NCBI GenBank assembly: GCA_900540865.1
Contig: UQHH01000028.1
Location: 1 to 29,725 of the forward strand
Length of the DNA: 29,725 bases
Direction of reading: 5' to 3'
Source: an uncultured Oscillospiraceae bacterium
Lineage (GTDB): Bacteria; Bacillota; Clostridia; Oscillospirales; Acutalibacteraceae
The stretch's first letter is position 1. The number at the start of each line of letters is the position of its first letter. A program made the translations under genes and the position numbers. Shown piece after piece: positions 14,353 through 21,524 of the stretch. The notes under the pieces were generated by a model, which worked only from the letters and a program-made list of their open reading frames with translations, was not told the origin of the DNA and did not search any database.

Positions 14353-15480
14353 TCACCCTGTTTTCTTTTCTTCGTTTTGCAGTTCGCCGACCTCGCCGTT
14401 TTTAATATAGAAAACCTTGCCGCAGTTCAGGTGGCTTACGGCGGATACGTCACAGCAGGTAATAAAGACCTGCCAGCCAGCCGTTTTATTGAGCAGGAAA
14501 TTCTGCCGCGATAAATCGAGCTCGCTTAACACATCGTCGAGCAGAATTACAGGCTTTTCTCCTGTCAGCTCCTTTAATATACCGGCCTCAGACAGCTTGA
14601 GCGACAAAACAGCGCTCCTCTGCTGCCCCTGAGAGGCGTAAATACGCGCCTTCATCCCATTGATTAAAATATCGAGGTCGTCCCTGTGCGGGCCGTAATT
14701 CGTACAGCCTGTATAGATGTCCTCTTTTCTCGATTTTTCAAGCGCCTTTTTTATTTTTTCCGTCAGCTCCGGAATTCCGTCGCTTTCAAGCGCTCCATAA
14801 CCCGACTGATATGAAAGAACAAGCTCTTCCCTTCCTTCGGATATTCCACGGTGAAATTCATATGCCTTCTTTTTGAGCAAATCAGTATATTTCAGGCGCT
14901 CGGCGGCCAGCATACCTCCGGTAACAGAGAGCTTTTCATCCCAGATGTCGAGCGTATCGAGCAGCTCCCTGTGGCGGGGAATGTCCTTGAGCAGCGCGTT
15001 GCGTTGATTAAGGATTTTATTATACCTGGAAAAAAGCATGGCGTAACGCGGTTTTAGGCGGCATAACGCCCCATCCAAAAATTTTCTCCGTTCGGAGGGC
15101 CCATTTTTTACAAGCGTCATATGCTCCGGTGAAAAAACGACAGAGGTACACCTTCCTATCATTTCCGACGGGGAATTTTTTTTCACGCCGTTTAAAAAGG
15201 CTTCCCTTTTTCCGGGCAGTATATTGATTCTTGCCTCCTGAATCCTGTCCTCCGCGTAAAAATACAGGGAGCTGCAGGCATAGTCGCTTTCAAAGCCAAT
15301 CAGCTCGCTGTCCTTTGCGCCGCGAAAGGAACGCACGCCGTTGAACATCCAAATACATTCCAAAAGATTGGTCTTTCCCTGCGCGTTATCCCCATAGATG
15401 ACATTGATTCCATCTGAGACGGTAACCGTATTGTCTTTTAAATTGCGGAAGCCATGAAAGGAAAGCTCCTTGATTATCAC
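14353..15480 (-). CDS. recF: DNA replication and repair protein RecF
   Basis: A 375-residue SMC-like ATPase that helps load RecA at gaps. Walker A GDNAQGKT is at 30-37, the signature SQGQQRS at 283-289 and Walker B ILLDDVLSELD at 312-322. The length matches the family. I place the start at GTG 15480, eight bases after AGAGGTG (15489-15495) and overlapping the previous stop as GTGA, giving the usual MIIKEL..FRN N-terminus. A GTG at 15489 is inside the ribosome-binding site. Confidence 0.96.
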   Translation of the reverse strand: MIIKELSFHGFRNLKDNTVTVSDGINVIYGDNAQGKTNLLECIWMFNGVRSFRGAKDSELIGFESDYACSSLYFYAEDRIQEARINILPGKREAFLNGVKKNSPSEMIGRCTSVVFSPEHMTLVKNGPSERRKFLDGALCRLKPRYAMLFSRYNKILNQRNALLKDIPRHRELLDTLDIWDEKLSVTGGMLAAERLKYTDLLKKKAYEFHRGISEGREELVLSYQSGYGALESDGIPELTEKIKKALEKSRKEDIYTGCTNYGPHRDDLDILINGMKARIYASQGQQRSAVLSLKLSEAGILKELTGEKPVILLDDVLSELDLSRQNFLLNKTAGWQVFITCCDVSAVSHLNCGKVFYIKNGEVGELQNEEKKTG

Positions 15481-15695
15481 TTCTGGCACACCTCTAACAT
15501 TTTGTCTTCATTCTGCGCCGTATCTCCCGCGCGCATTTTTTTTCCGCGCTGGGTACATACTTCCCCATTTACCTGAATCTGTCCGCTCTGGACGAGCAGC
15601 TTTGCCTGGCCGCCTGTTTCCGCAATCCCGCCGAATTTCAAAAGCGCGTCAAGCCTGATAAATTCACTATCTATATAAATTTTCTCAGTTTTCAT
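15477..15695 (-). CDS. yaaA: S4-domain RNA-binding protein YaaA (RlbA)
   Basis: A 72-residue S4-fold protein; RLDALLKFGGIAETGGQAK (14-32) and the QVNGEVCTQRGKKMRAGD segment (41-58) form the RNA-binding surface. The B. subtilis counterpart lies between dnaN and recF and has been linked to ribosome assembly. The ATG at 15695 overlaps the end of dnaN by 11 bases and has GAGGT six bases upstream. It shares four bases with the start of recF. Confidence 0.88.
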   Translation of the reverse strand: MKTEKIYIDSEFIRLDALLKFGGIAETGGQAKLLVQSGQIQVNGEVCTQRGKKMRAGDTAQNEDKMLEVCQK

Positions 15696-16791
15696 TATTT
15701 AACCTCATCGGCACGACGAGGAATAAAAACGCGTCTCCCTCTGTCGGCACGATTTTCATCGGCGTAAGCGGGCCGTTTAGCTCTAACTTTACAATATCAG
15801 TATCTGTATTTTTCAGCGCGTCGAGCAGATACCGGTTATTAAAGCCGATTTCAACATCTTCACCCTTGACAGGAGTTTTAATCGCGTCGTTTGCCTTACC
15901 GATTGCCGTCGAGCAAGAAAGCTTGATTTCTTCCGCATTCACGGTAAAGCGTATAGGCGACTGAATTTTATCGGAGGTCAAAAGCGACATTCTTTCCACG
16001 CTGCCTATCATATCGCGCGTTACAACGCATGCCTCCGTTTTATTTCCGGCGGGAATCGTCGATTTATAATCCAGAAAATTTCCTTCAATCAGCCTTGTGA
16101 AGATAGAATAATTCTCAATCTGGAAAACCGCATGGCGCTGGCCGATTAAAATCTCCGTATTCTTTTCTTCATCAGAAATGAGCTTCAATACCTCGCTCAA
16201 CGCCTTGCCCGGTACAACGAACCGGCTGTTCTTTTCGCAGGCGATTGTTTCCTTACGCAGCGCCATCCGGTATCCATCGACCGATACGATGCGGATAACA
16301 TGCTCCTCTATATCGAACAGGGAGCCTGTATAAATTGGCTTGGAAATATTGTCTGAAACGGCAAAAAGCGTTTGTTTTATCATATTTTTGAGCAAACCGC
16401 TCTGAATGGTCAGCGTATCCGTCTTTTCAAAGGAGGGGAGCTCCGGGTAATCAGCCGCCGCTATCCCAACGATTTTATATTCCGCCTGTCCGCTGTTTAT
16501 GTAGGTAATAAAGCGGTCGTCCGTCTCCAGGCAAACCGTTTCGTCTGGAAGGCGCCTGACAATATCTCCCAAAAGCTTTGCGCTTACAACAATTGCGCCT
16601 TCGTCTGTAATATCCGCATCGATTACCGTAGTTATGCCAATTTCAAGGTCATATCCACACAGCGTTATCTGGTTATTTTTCGCTTTGATTAAAATACCCT
16701 CCAGTACGGGAAGGGAGGTTTTGGAGGACACGGCCCTTTGAACATTTGTAACCGCTTCCGCCAAAGCGGTTTGTGAACAAGTCAGTTTCAT
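15685..16791 (-). CDS. dnaN: DNA polymerase III sliding clamp (beta subunit)
   Basis: A 368-residue clamp with three repeated domains, the dimer of which encircles DNA and tethers the replicase. Recognisable segments are the N-terminal MKLTCSQTALAEAV, the central SVDGYRMAL (conserved DGYR) and the FLVVPMRL end, which forms part of the partner-binding pocket. I chose the ATG at 16791 (GGGTGA at 16797-16802) over the one at 16803. It is separated from dnaA by the origin. Confidence 0.97.
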   Translation of the reverse strand: MKLTCSQTALAEAVTNVQRAVSSKTSLPVLEGILIKAKNNQITLCGYDLEIGITTVIDADITDEGAIVVSAKLLGDIVRRLPDETVCLETDDRFITYINSGQAEYKIVGIAAADYPELPSFEKTDTLTIQSGLLKNMIKQTLFAVSDNISKPIYTGSLFDIEEHVIRIVSVDGYRMALRKETIACEKNSRFVVPGKALSEVLKLISDEEKNTEILIGQRHAVFQIENYSIFTRLIEGNFLDYKSTIPAGNKTEACVVTRDMIGSVERMSLLTSDKIQSPIRFTVNAEEIKLSCSTAIGKANDAIKTPVKGEDVEIGFNNRYLLDALKNTDTDIVKLELNGPLTPMKIVPTEGDAFLFLVVPMRLNNEN

Positions 16792-16848
16792 AAAATCACC
16801 CATTTCTAAAAAAATAAAGAAAAAGAATAGAGCTAGTATACTAGATTT

Positions 16849-16863
16849 TAGTAGTAGTAGTAG
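16849..16863 (-). promoter_or_regulatory. DnaA-trio tract (five perfect repeats)
   Basis: TAG occurs five times without interruption on the + strand, which is 3'-GAT-5' in the dnaA-to-dnaN reading. GGG (16864-16866) and the box TGTGGAAAG (16876-16884) lie next to it on the dnaA side. Trios of this type guide DnaA onto the single strand during opening. Confidence 0.8.
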
Positions 16864-16875
16864 GGGATGTCAACA

Positions 16876-17033
16876 TGTGGAAAGTACCTGTTTTTCGGCA
16901 TGAAAAAGGGAAAATCCGAATTTTCCCTTTTGTGGGAGTAATGTGCATGAAATGTGGAAAAAAACGGACGCTCCTCTTTTTTATGATAACATGTTGACCG
17001 ATGTGGAGTGAATGTGGAAGAATATGTGGAAAA
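16876..17033 (-). promoter_or_regulatory. array of six DnaA-box-like sites
   Basis: Minus-strand sequences are TTTTCCACA (17033-17025), TCTTCCACA (17021-17013), CACTCCACA (17010-17002), TTTTCCACA (16961-16953), ACTCCCACA (16939-16931) and CTTTCCACA (16884-16876). All point the same way. None is the classical TTATCCACA; the shared core is TCCACA, with one CCCACA. Confidence 0.75.
16904..16931 (-). terminator. hairpin with T-run between dnaA and dnaN
   Basis: A perfect 12-bp stem, AAAAGGGAAAAT (16904-16915) with ATTTTCCCTTTT (16920-16931), and a four-base loop. On the minus strand the 3' arm ends in TTTTT (16907-16903), so it looks like a terminator or attenuator that could lower read-through from dnaA into dnaN. 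It lies inside the origin, between DnaA boxes. Confidence 0.5.
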
Positions 17034-17039
17034 CTTAAA

Positions 17040-18359
17040 TCACCTGTCCCGGATATTTTTGACAATATCTTCCACTGTTTCTCTGATTTTACTGTCTTTT
17101 GCCATATTCTTTTCCACCTGTTGTATCGTATAAACGATTGTGGAATAATGGCGGCCGCCGAATTCGTTGCCTATCTGTATCATGGAAAGGTGGGTCAGCT
17201 CACGAACGATATATATAGCGATATGGCGCGCGTTTGAGAGGTTTGCGCGGCGGTTCTTGATGGAGCGGATATCCTCGCTTTTGACGCCGAAGGTACGCGC
17301 GACCTCATCGATAATTTTTTCAACCGTCAGCTCCGGCGGGGCCTCGTTGTTGAGAATATCGGAAATGGACTCTTGCGCGCCGGCAATCGTCGGCTTTTCC
17401 CCATTGAGCAGGTTTTTTGCCTTGAGTTTTTTTACGACGCCCTCCAGTTGCCGAATATTGGTTTTCAGCTTTGTGGCAATATATTCACATACCTCGTCCG
17501 GAATGTTAATATCGAGCAGCTGCGCTTTTCTTTTAATAATAGCGATTCGCGTTTCAATATCCGGCGGCTGAATATCAGCAATTAGGCCCCATTCAAAACG
17601 CGTGCGGAGGCGTTCCTCCAGCGTCTTGATTTCCTTCGGCGGCCGGTCGGAGGTCAGTACAATCTGTTTTTTGCTTTCATAGAGCGTATTGAAGGTATGA
17701 AAAAACTCCTCTTGGGTAGATTCCTTACCACCGATGAATTGTACGTCGTCGACGAGAAGAACGTCCGCGTTGCGGTATTTCTGACGAAATTCCTTCGTCT
17801 TCGCCATCTGGATGGATTCAATCAGCTCATTTGCAAAATCGTCGCCTTTTACGTAGAGGATGTTGATATTGGAGTGGTTCTTTTTAATATCGTTTCCAAT
17901 CGCGTAAAGAAGGTGGGTTTTTCCAAGTCCGGAGTGCCCATAGATAAAAAGGGGATTATAAGCTCCGGCGGGGTTCGCCGCAACCGCCAGGGAGGCCGCG
18001 TGCGCAAACTTATTGGAGGAACCGACAATAAACGTTTCAAATGTATATTCATAATCGGAATCAGGACTTTCGGCCTCTTCTTTTTTATCGTTTCCGGTTT
18101 CCACCTCGTCGGGTACCGTCAGCTTTATTTTAATAGAAGAGCCGAATACCGCTTCAAAAGCTTCCTCTAAAAGCGTCAAGTAGCAGCGCGTAAGCGTCTG
18201 GCGGTGAAATTCATTCGGCGTCAGCAGAATTGCCTCTCCCGTATCAAAATTTAAGTCAATGGGTTCTATCCTGCTAATCCATGTTTTATAAGCGACGTCT
18301 GTAATCCTTGTCTTACAATAATCGCAGATTACCTCCCAAGCCTCATGAAAAGACTCCAT
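17040..18359 (-). CDS. dnaA: chromosomal replication initiator DnaA
   Basis: A 439-residue initiator ATPase. Domain I is about 1-85, with a short acidic linker to about 105. The AAA+ domain has Walker A GHSGLGKTH (141-149) and Walker B LLVDDVQF (201-208). Domain IV (about 345-439) carries the DNA-recognition helix with GGRHYSTI (401-408), where E. coli has GGRDHTTV; the two central contact residues differ. Three tandem ATGs occur at 18365, 18362 and 18359. AGGAG (18368-18372) is best spaced (eight) for the third, which gives MESFHEAW. Confidence 0.97.
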   Translation of the reverse strand: MESFHEAWEVICDYCKTRITDVAYKTWISRIEPIDLNFDTGEAILLTPNEFHRQTLTRCYLTLLEEAFEAVFGSSIKIKLTVPDEVETGNDKKEEAESPDSDYEYTFETFIVGSSNKFAHAASLAVAANPAGAYNPLFIYGHSGLGKTHLLYAIGNDIKKNHSNINILYVKGDDFANELIESIQMAKTKEFRQKYRNADVLLVDDVQFIGGKESTQEEFFHTFNTLYESKKQIVLTSDRPPKEIKTLEERLRTRFEWGLIADIQPPDIETRIAIIKRKAQLLDINIPDEVCEYIATKLKTNIRQLEGVVKKLKAKNLLNGEKPTIAGAQESISDILNNEAPPELTVEKIIDEVARTFGVKSEDIRSIKNRRANLSNARHIAIYIVRELTHLSMIQIGNEFGGRHYSTIVYTIQQVEKNMAKDSKIRETVEDIVKNIRDR

Positions 18360-18474
18360 CATCATCTCTCCTTTTAAAAGTTACGGTTAATTCAAGAGAT
18401 TAGAAAACGGAACTATATATAGTATATATTTTACTTATAATATATAAAAATCCCACTCTTTCATTATCTGTTCT

Positions 18475-18503
18475 ATTCTATCATAAATACGAGCTTTTTT
18501 CAA
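18475..18503 (-). promoter_or_regulatory. dnaA promoter
   Basis: On the minus strand TTGAAA (18503-18498), a 17-base spacer and TAGAAT (18480-18475) preceded by TGA, an extended -10. The leader to the dnaA start would be about 110 nt and very A+T-rich. No DnaA box overlaps it, so classical autorepression is not visible. Confidence 0.75.
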
Positions 18504-18514
18504 ACTTTTTCTTT

Positions 18515-18547
18515 CAAAAAAAGCGGCGGGCAGGTTTGCTTTTTTTG
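18515..18547. repeat. inverted repeat between the dnaA and rpmH promoters
   Basis: CAAAAAAAGC (18515-18524) and GCTTTTTTTG (18538-18547) form a perfect 10-bp stem around a 13-base G-rich loop. It lies 12 bases upstream of the dnaA -35. The long A and T runs make it terminator-like in both directions. Confidence 0.5.
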
Positions 18548-18684
18548 TTTTTTTCTGTTATTTTAAAATACAGGATAAAGGTAACGTTCAAAAGAAAGGC
18601 ACAATATCTTGTACAAGCATATTTTAGCGGCTTGTTATGCGTGTTTTATGTATTTTCTTCCCTTCAAAAAAAGAAAAATTTTTG

Positions 18685-18713
18685 TTGACGATTTCGAATT
18701 ATTACGCTATAAT
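18685..18713 (+). promoter_or_regulatory. rpmH promoter
   Basis: TTGACG (18685-18690), a 17-base spacer and a consensus TATAAT (18708-18713). It is the best sigma-A-type promoter in the window and would start transcription near 18720, about 33 bases before rpmH. Confidence 0.88.
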
Positions 18714-18752
18714 GCTATATTGCAAGGTTAACACCCGAAAGGAGGGGTCTGC

Positions 18753-18887
18753 ATGCTGAGAACCTATCAGCCCAAAAAGCTTCATAGGAAAAAGGAGCAC
18801 GGCTTCAGGAAGAGAATGTCCGACAGCAACGGACGCAAGGTATTGGCTCGCAGGAGAGCAAAGGGCAGGAAAAAGTTGTCTTACTGA
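18753..18887 (+). CDS. rpmH: 50S ribosomal protein L34
   Basis: A 44-residue, strongly basic ribosomal protein. It begins MLRTYQPKKLHRKKEHGFRK, with RMSDSNGRKVLARRRAKGRK following, which is the full L34 consensus. AAGGAGG is at 18739-18745, seven bases before the ATG. It is the first gene of the + strand run and diverges from dnaA. The length is exactly as expected. Confidence 0.97.
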   Translation: MLRTYQPKKLHRKKEHGFRKRMSDSNGRKVLARRRAKGRKKLSY

Positions 18888-18892
18888 GATTG

Positions 18893-18920
18893 AGGCCACT
18901 TGAATGTGGTCTTTCTTTTT
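18893..18920 (+). terminator. attenuator-like hairpin after rpmH
   Basis: AGGCCAC (18893-18899) pairs with GTGGTCT (18906-18912) with one G-T pair and a six-base loop, followed by TTCTTTTT (18913-18920). It would lower rnpA expression relative to the abundant L34, a common arrangement. Confidence 0.55.
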
Positions 18921-18987
18921 GTTAGGGCATGACTGCCGCAATGGCGCAAAAGGGACAGGCTTTGCATATTACGGGCGGGATGGCAGA

Positions 18988-19323
18988 ATGAAGGATGCTT
19001 TTACATTAAAAGAAAACAGGGATTACAGGCGCCTGTATAACAGGGGCAGGTCCTATGTGTCGCCCGTGGTGGTTACTTATATCTGTAAAAACAGAAGTCA
19101 AAACGTAAGGTTTGGCATTACCACCAGTAAAAAAATAGGCAAGGCAGTGCAGCGCAACCGGTCCAGAAGAGTCATCAGAGCCGCGTTTTCACAGCTGCTT
19201 CCGCAGGTGAAGCCTGGCTATGACTTTGTTTTTGTCGCTAGGACAAAAACGCCGTATGTAAAAAGCACGGAAATATTGCGCTGTTTGAAGAAACAGCTGA
19301 AAGAGGCGGGAGTTTTGCAATGA
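18988..19323 (+). CDS. rnpA: ribonuclease P protein component
   Basis: A 111-residue basic protein that supports RNase P RNA in tRNA 5' maturation. FTLKENRDYRRLYNRGRS (5-22) and the RNRSRR motif (56-61) are the family hallmarks. The ATG at 18988 gives the family's usual length; earlier in-frame starts would add an unrelated 28 residues. The ribosome-binding site is weak (GGCGGGA). The stop overlaps the yidD start (ATGA). Confidence 0.95.
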   Translation: MKDAFTLKENRDYRRLYNRGRSYVSPVVVTYICKNRSQNVRFGITTSKKIGKAVQRNRSRRVIRAAFSQLLPQVKPGYDFVFVARTKTPYVKSTEILRCLKKQLKEAGVLQ

Positions 19324-19553
19324 AGCGCCCGCTTATTTGGCTTATTAAGTTTTATAGAAGCTGTATTTCGCCGCATACGGCGCCGAGCTGCAAGTTTACG
19401 CCGAGCTGCTCCCAGTATGGGCTAGAGGCAATCGAGCGTTTTGGCGCCTTTAAGGGCGGATTTATGACGATATGGAGAATATTGCGTTGTAACCCCTTTT
19501 CTAAAGGTGGATATGACCCTGTTCCCGAAAAGAAAAAAAGGGTTAGGAAGTAA
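19320..19553 (+). CDS. yidD: membrane protein insertion efficiency factor YidD
   Basis: A 77-residue protein with an amphipathic N-terminal helix (4-16), conserved C24 and PSCSQY (28-33), CNPFSKGGYDPVP (57-69) and a basic tail. It assists YidC-dependent insertion at the inner face of the membrane. The four-base overlap with rnpA suggests coupled translation. Confidence 0.93.
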   Translation: MKRPLIWLIKFYRSCISPHTAPSCKFTPSCSQYGLEAIERFGAFKGGFMTIWRILRCNPFSKGGYDPVPEKKKRVRK

Positions 19554-19571
19554 TAGGAGGACTGCGCAATT

Positions 19572-20552
19572 ATGTTTGATATTTTTGGTTGGATCGGCAG
19601 TATTTTCGGCTGGGTTCTATGGGGCGCCTTTTCACTGGTGCATGATTATGGACTCGCCATCATTATTTTTACGCTAGTTTTGAAGCTGATCCTGTTCCCG
19701 GTATCGATTAAACAGCAAAAATCGATGGCGGCAAACGCCAGGCTCTCCGGAAAACAGAAGGAGCTGCAAAAAAAGTACGGGAACGACAAGGCAAAGCTCA
19801 ACGAGGAAATCAGCAAGCTTTATGAACGGGAAGGCGTAAGCCCGATGGGCGGCTGCCTTACCTCCCTGCTCCCCATGCTTTTACTCCTCGGCGTTTATTA
19901 TGCCGTTATCAACCCGCTTACCAATACGATGCATCTGGCGGCTGATAAGGTATCGAGCGCGGTCAGCTATTTAAATACGCTGCCCGGTATCGGCACCTCT
20001 TTTAACAATTTTTACGGACAAATCGATATTATCAAGCTTGCGCAGACGACGCAGGGTTCTTCCTATCTTACGAATTATTTCGACGCGAACACAATCGCAC
20101 AAATTAAAGATTTCGGAAACGGCTTCAATTCCTTCGGCCTTGACCTGCTGGGCCGGCCGAATGAGGGTCTCACGATTCTGATTATTATACCGATTCTCTG
20201 TCTTGTCTCCTCGGTTTTAACGCAGTGGTTCACCATGAAGCTGCAGGGACCCATGCAGGGACAGCAGGGCTGTATGAAATGGATGCTTCTGCTTATGCCG
20301 CTTCTGAGCGCGTATATCGCTTACACGGTGCCGGCCGCTGTCGGCTTCTACTGGATTGTTTCTACCGTACTGGGCTTTGCTCAGACGCTTATTTTACAGA
20401 ATTTCTACAACGCGGGCATTATGGGTGCGAAGGCGGAAGCGCAGCGAGTTGCGCTGCTCGAGCTGGAAGAGGCAAAGGTTCCTTATAGTTATAATCCAAA
20501 ATTTGAAAATAAGGGAATCATAAACAGGAAAAAACAGGGGAAAAAGAAGTAA
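19572..20552 (+). CDS. yidC: membrane protein insertase YidC/Oxa1 family
   Basis: A 326-residue insertase with membrane segments at about 27-46, 94-114, 199-219 and a pair within 236-276, and a basic C-terminal tail (INRKKQGKKK). The groove position usually held by Arg in the second segment is Lys38 (LVLKLILFPVSIKQQKS); lysine would keep the charge. There is no lipobox Cys, so it is not a SpoIIIJ-style lipoprotein. An extended loop (about 120-195) separates the second and third core segments. AGGAGG is at 19555-19560. Confidence 0.95.
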   Translation: MFDIFGWIGSIFGWVLWGAFSLVHDYGLAIIIFTLVLKLILFPVSIKQQKSMAANARLSGKQKELQKKYGNDKAKLNEEISKLYEREGVSPMGGCLTSLLPMLLLLGVYYAVINPLTNTMHLAADKVSSAVSYLNTLPGIGTSFNNFYGQIDIIKLAQTTQGSSYLTNYFDANTIAQIKDFGNGFNSFGLDLLGRPNEGLTILIIIPILCLVSSVLTQWFTMKLQGPMQGQQGCMKWMLLLMPLLSAYIAYTVPAAVGFYWIVSTVLGFAQTLILQNFYNAGIMGAKAEAQRVALLELEEAKVPYSYNPKFENKGIINRKKQGKKK

Positions 20553-20636
20553 TCGCAATAAATTTGCCGGAATTATTGCAGTCCGATACTTTTTCAATAA
20601 TAAAAAGACGTTCAAAATTATTTGGAGGTGTAAGAA

Positions 20637-21512
20637 TTGTTAAAAGAGGCAATTGGGGTCGGCGAAACTGTCGTCGAAGCGCAGGAAGATGCCTGCAGGC
20701 AGCTGGGAATCGAAGCACATGAGGCGGAAATCGAAGTATTGCAGATGCCAGAAAAGAAGAAATTCGGTATATTTGGGGGAAATCCGGCAAAGGTAAGGGC
20801 ATATATTGAGGTCTCCCCGGCGCAGAGCGCGGCGGATTACCTGGATTCTATTCTAAAAGCAATGGGGCTTCATGACATTACAATGGAAGTAAATGAAACC
20901 GAGGAAGGCGCTGTAATCAACCTTTCCGGCGAGGAAGTCGGCTTTGTCATCGGCCGAAGGGGTGAAACGCTCGACGCGCTGCAGTATCTCTGCGGCCTGG
21001 TAGCGAACCACGTGGACAATACATATTTCCGTGTTACCATTGATACGGGCAATTATCGTGAAAAACGTGAAAAAACACTTGAGATTTTAGGAAGAAAGCT
21101 TGCGTTCAAGGCGCTCAAGACCGGTAAAAATGTACCGCTTGAGCCGATGAACCCTTATGAGCGCAGGATTATCCATACGGCAGTGCAGAAGGTGAACGGC
21201 GCAATTTCTTGGTCGGAGGGCGAAAGCATCAACCGCCATGTCGTAATCGGGCTTGACCCCAAGGTACCCAGGCCGCAGCGCACAGGCGGGTATAATAAAA
21301 ACAGGGGACCGAAAAGGCCTTATAACGGCGGCGGATATAAGAAGGACTATAACAACAATAACAGGGACTATAACCGCGACCGCGGCAGTCGTCCCCCGCG
21401 CCAGCAGCAGAGCACGCAGCCCGCTGTAAAAAGGGAACCCAGGAACGAGGGCGGGGATTTCTCTCTTTACGGAAAGATTGAGCCGCGCAAGGATATTAAA
21501 ACGGAAGAATAA
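20637..21512 (+). CDS. jag: RNA-binding protein Jag/KhpB with a long basic tail
   Basis: A 291-residue protein. The Jag-N domain (1-60) carries KKKFGIFGG (40-48); the KH domain (about 75-150) has the GxxG loop in IGRRGETL (105-112); the R3H domain (about 150-207) has R176-x3-H180. The final 80 residues are disordered and rich in Gly, Asn, Arg and Tyr (RDYNRDRG and similar), which typical KhpB proteins of about 205 residues lack. It acts on mRNA, with links to cell-wall synthesis in streptococci. The start is TTG at 20637, eight bases after GGAGG (20624-20628). Confidence 0.93.
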   Translation: MLKEAIGVGETVVEAQEDACRQLGIEAHEAEIEVLQMPEKKKFGIFGGNPAKVRAYIEVSPAQSAADYLDSILKAMGLHDITMEVNETEEGAVINLSGEEVGFVIGRRGETLDALQYLCGLVANHVDNTYFRVTIDTGNYREKREKTLEILGRKLAFKALKTGKNVPLEPMNPYERRIIHTAVQKVNGAISWSEGESINRHVVIGLDPKVPRPQRTGGYNKNRGPKRPYNGGGYKKDYNNNNRDYNRDRGSRPPRQQQSTQPAVKREPRNEGGDFSLYGKIEPRKDIKTEE

Positions 21513-21524
21513 TGGCTTGCCGTT

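Larger units (their letters stand above)
16804..17039. other. oriC: chromosomal replication origin (oriC), dnaA-dnaN intergenic
   Basis: The 236-bp gap has, from dnaA to dnaN, three DnaA-box-like sites spaced 11 and 12 bases, three more scattered sites, CCCC, five DnaA-trios, a 12-bp palindrome CTAGTATACTAG (16833-16844) and an A+T-rich run up to dnaN. Two copies of a 10-bp inverted repeat (GTCAACATGT 16869-16878; ACATGTTGAC 16989-16998) bracket part of the box array. Order and orientation match the basal origin unwinding system of B. subtilis. It is the divergence point of replication-aligned genes to within the dnaA gene. Confidence 0.88.
18360..18752. other. rpmH-dnaA divergent intergenic region
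   Basis: This 393-bp gap holds the dnaA and rpmH promoters, a very A+T-rich tract (about 18410-18452, including the palindrome ACTATATATAGT), a 10-bp stem-loop (18515-18547) and the palindrome CTTGTACAAG (18608-18617). I see no TCCACA/TGTGGA core anywhere in it, so unlike B. subtilis it does not appear to carry a second DnaA-box cluster. Confidence 0.7.

Noticed and set aside
20555..20579. GCAATAA/TTATTGC hairpin after yidC
   Set aside because: The stem is A+T-rich with a bulge and has no T-run, so it is too weak to call a terminator.
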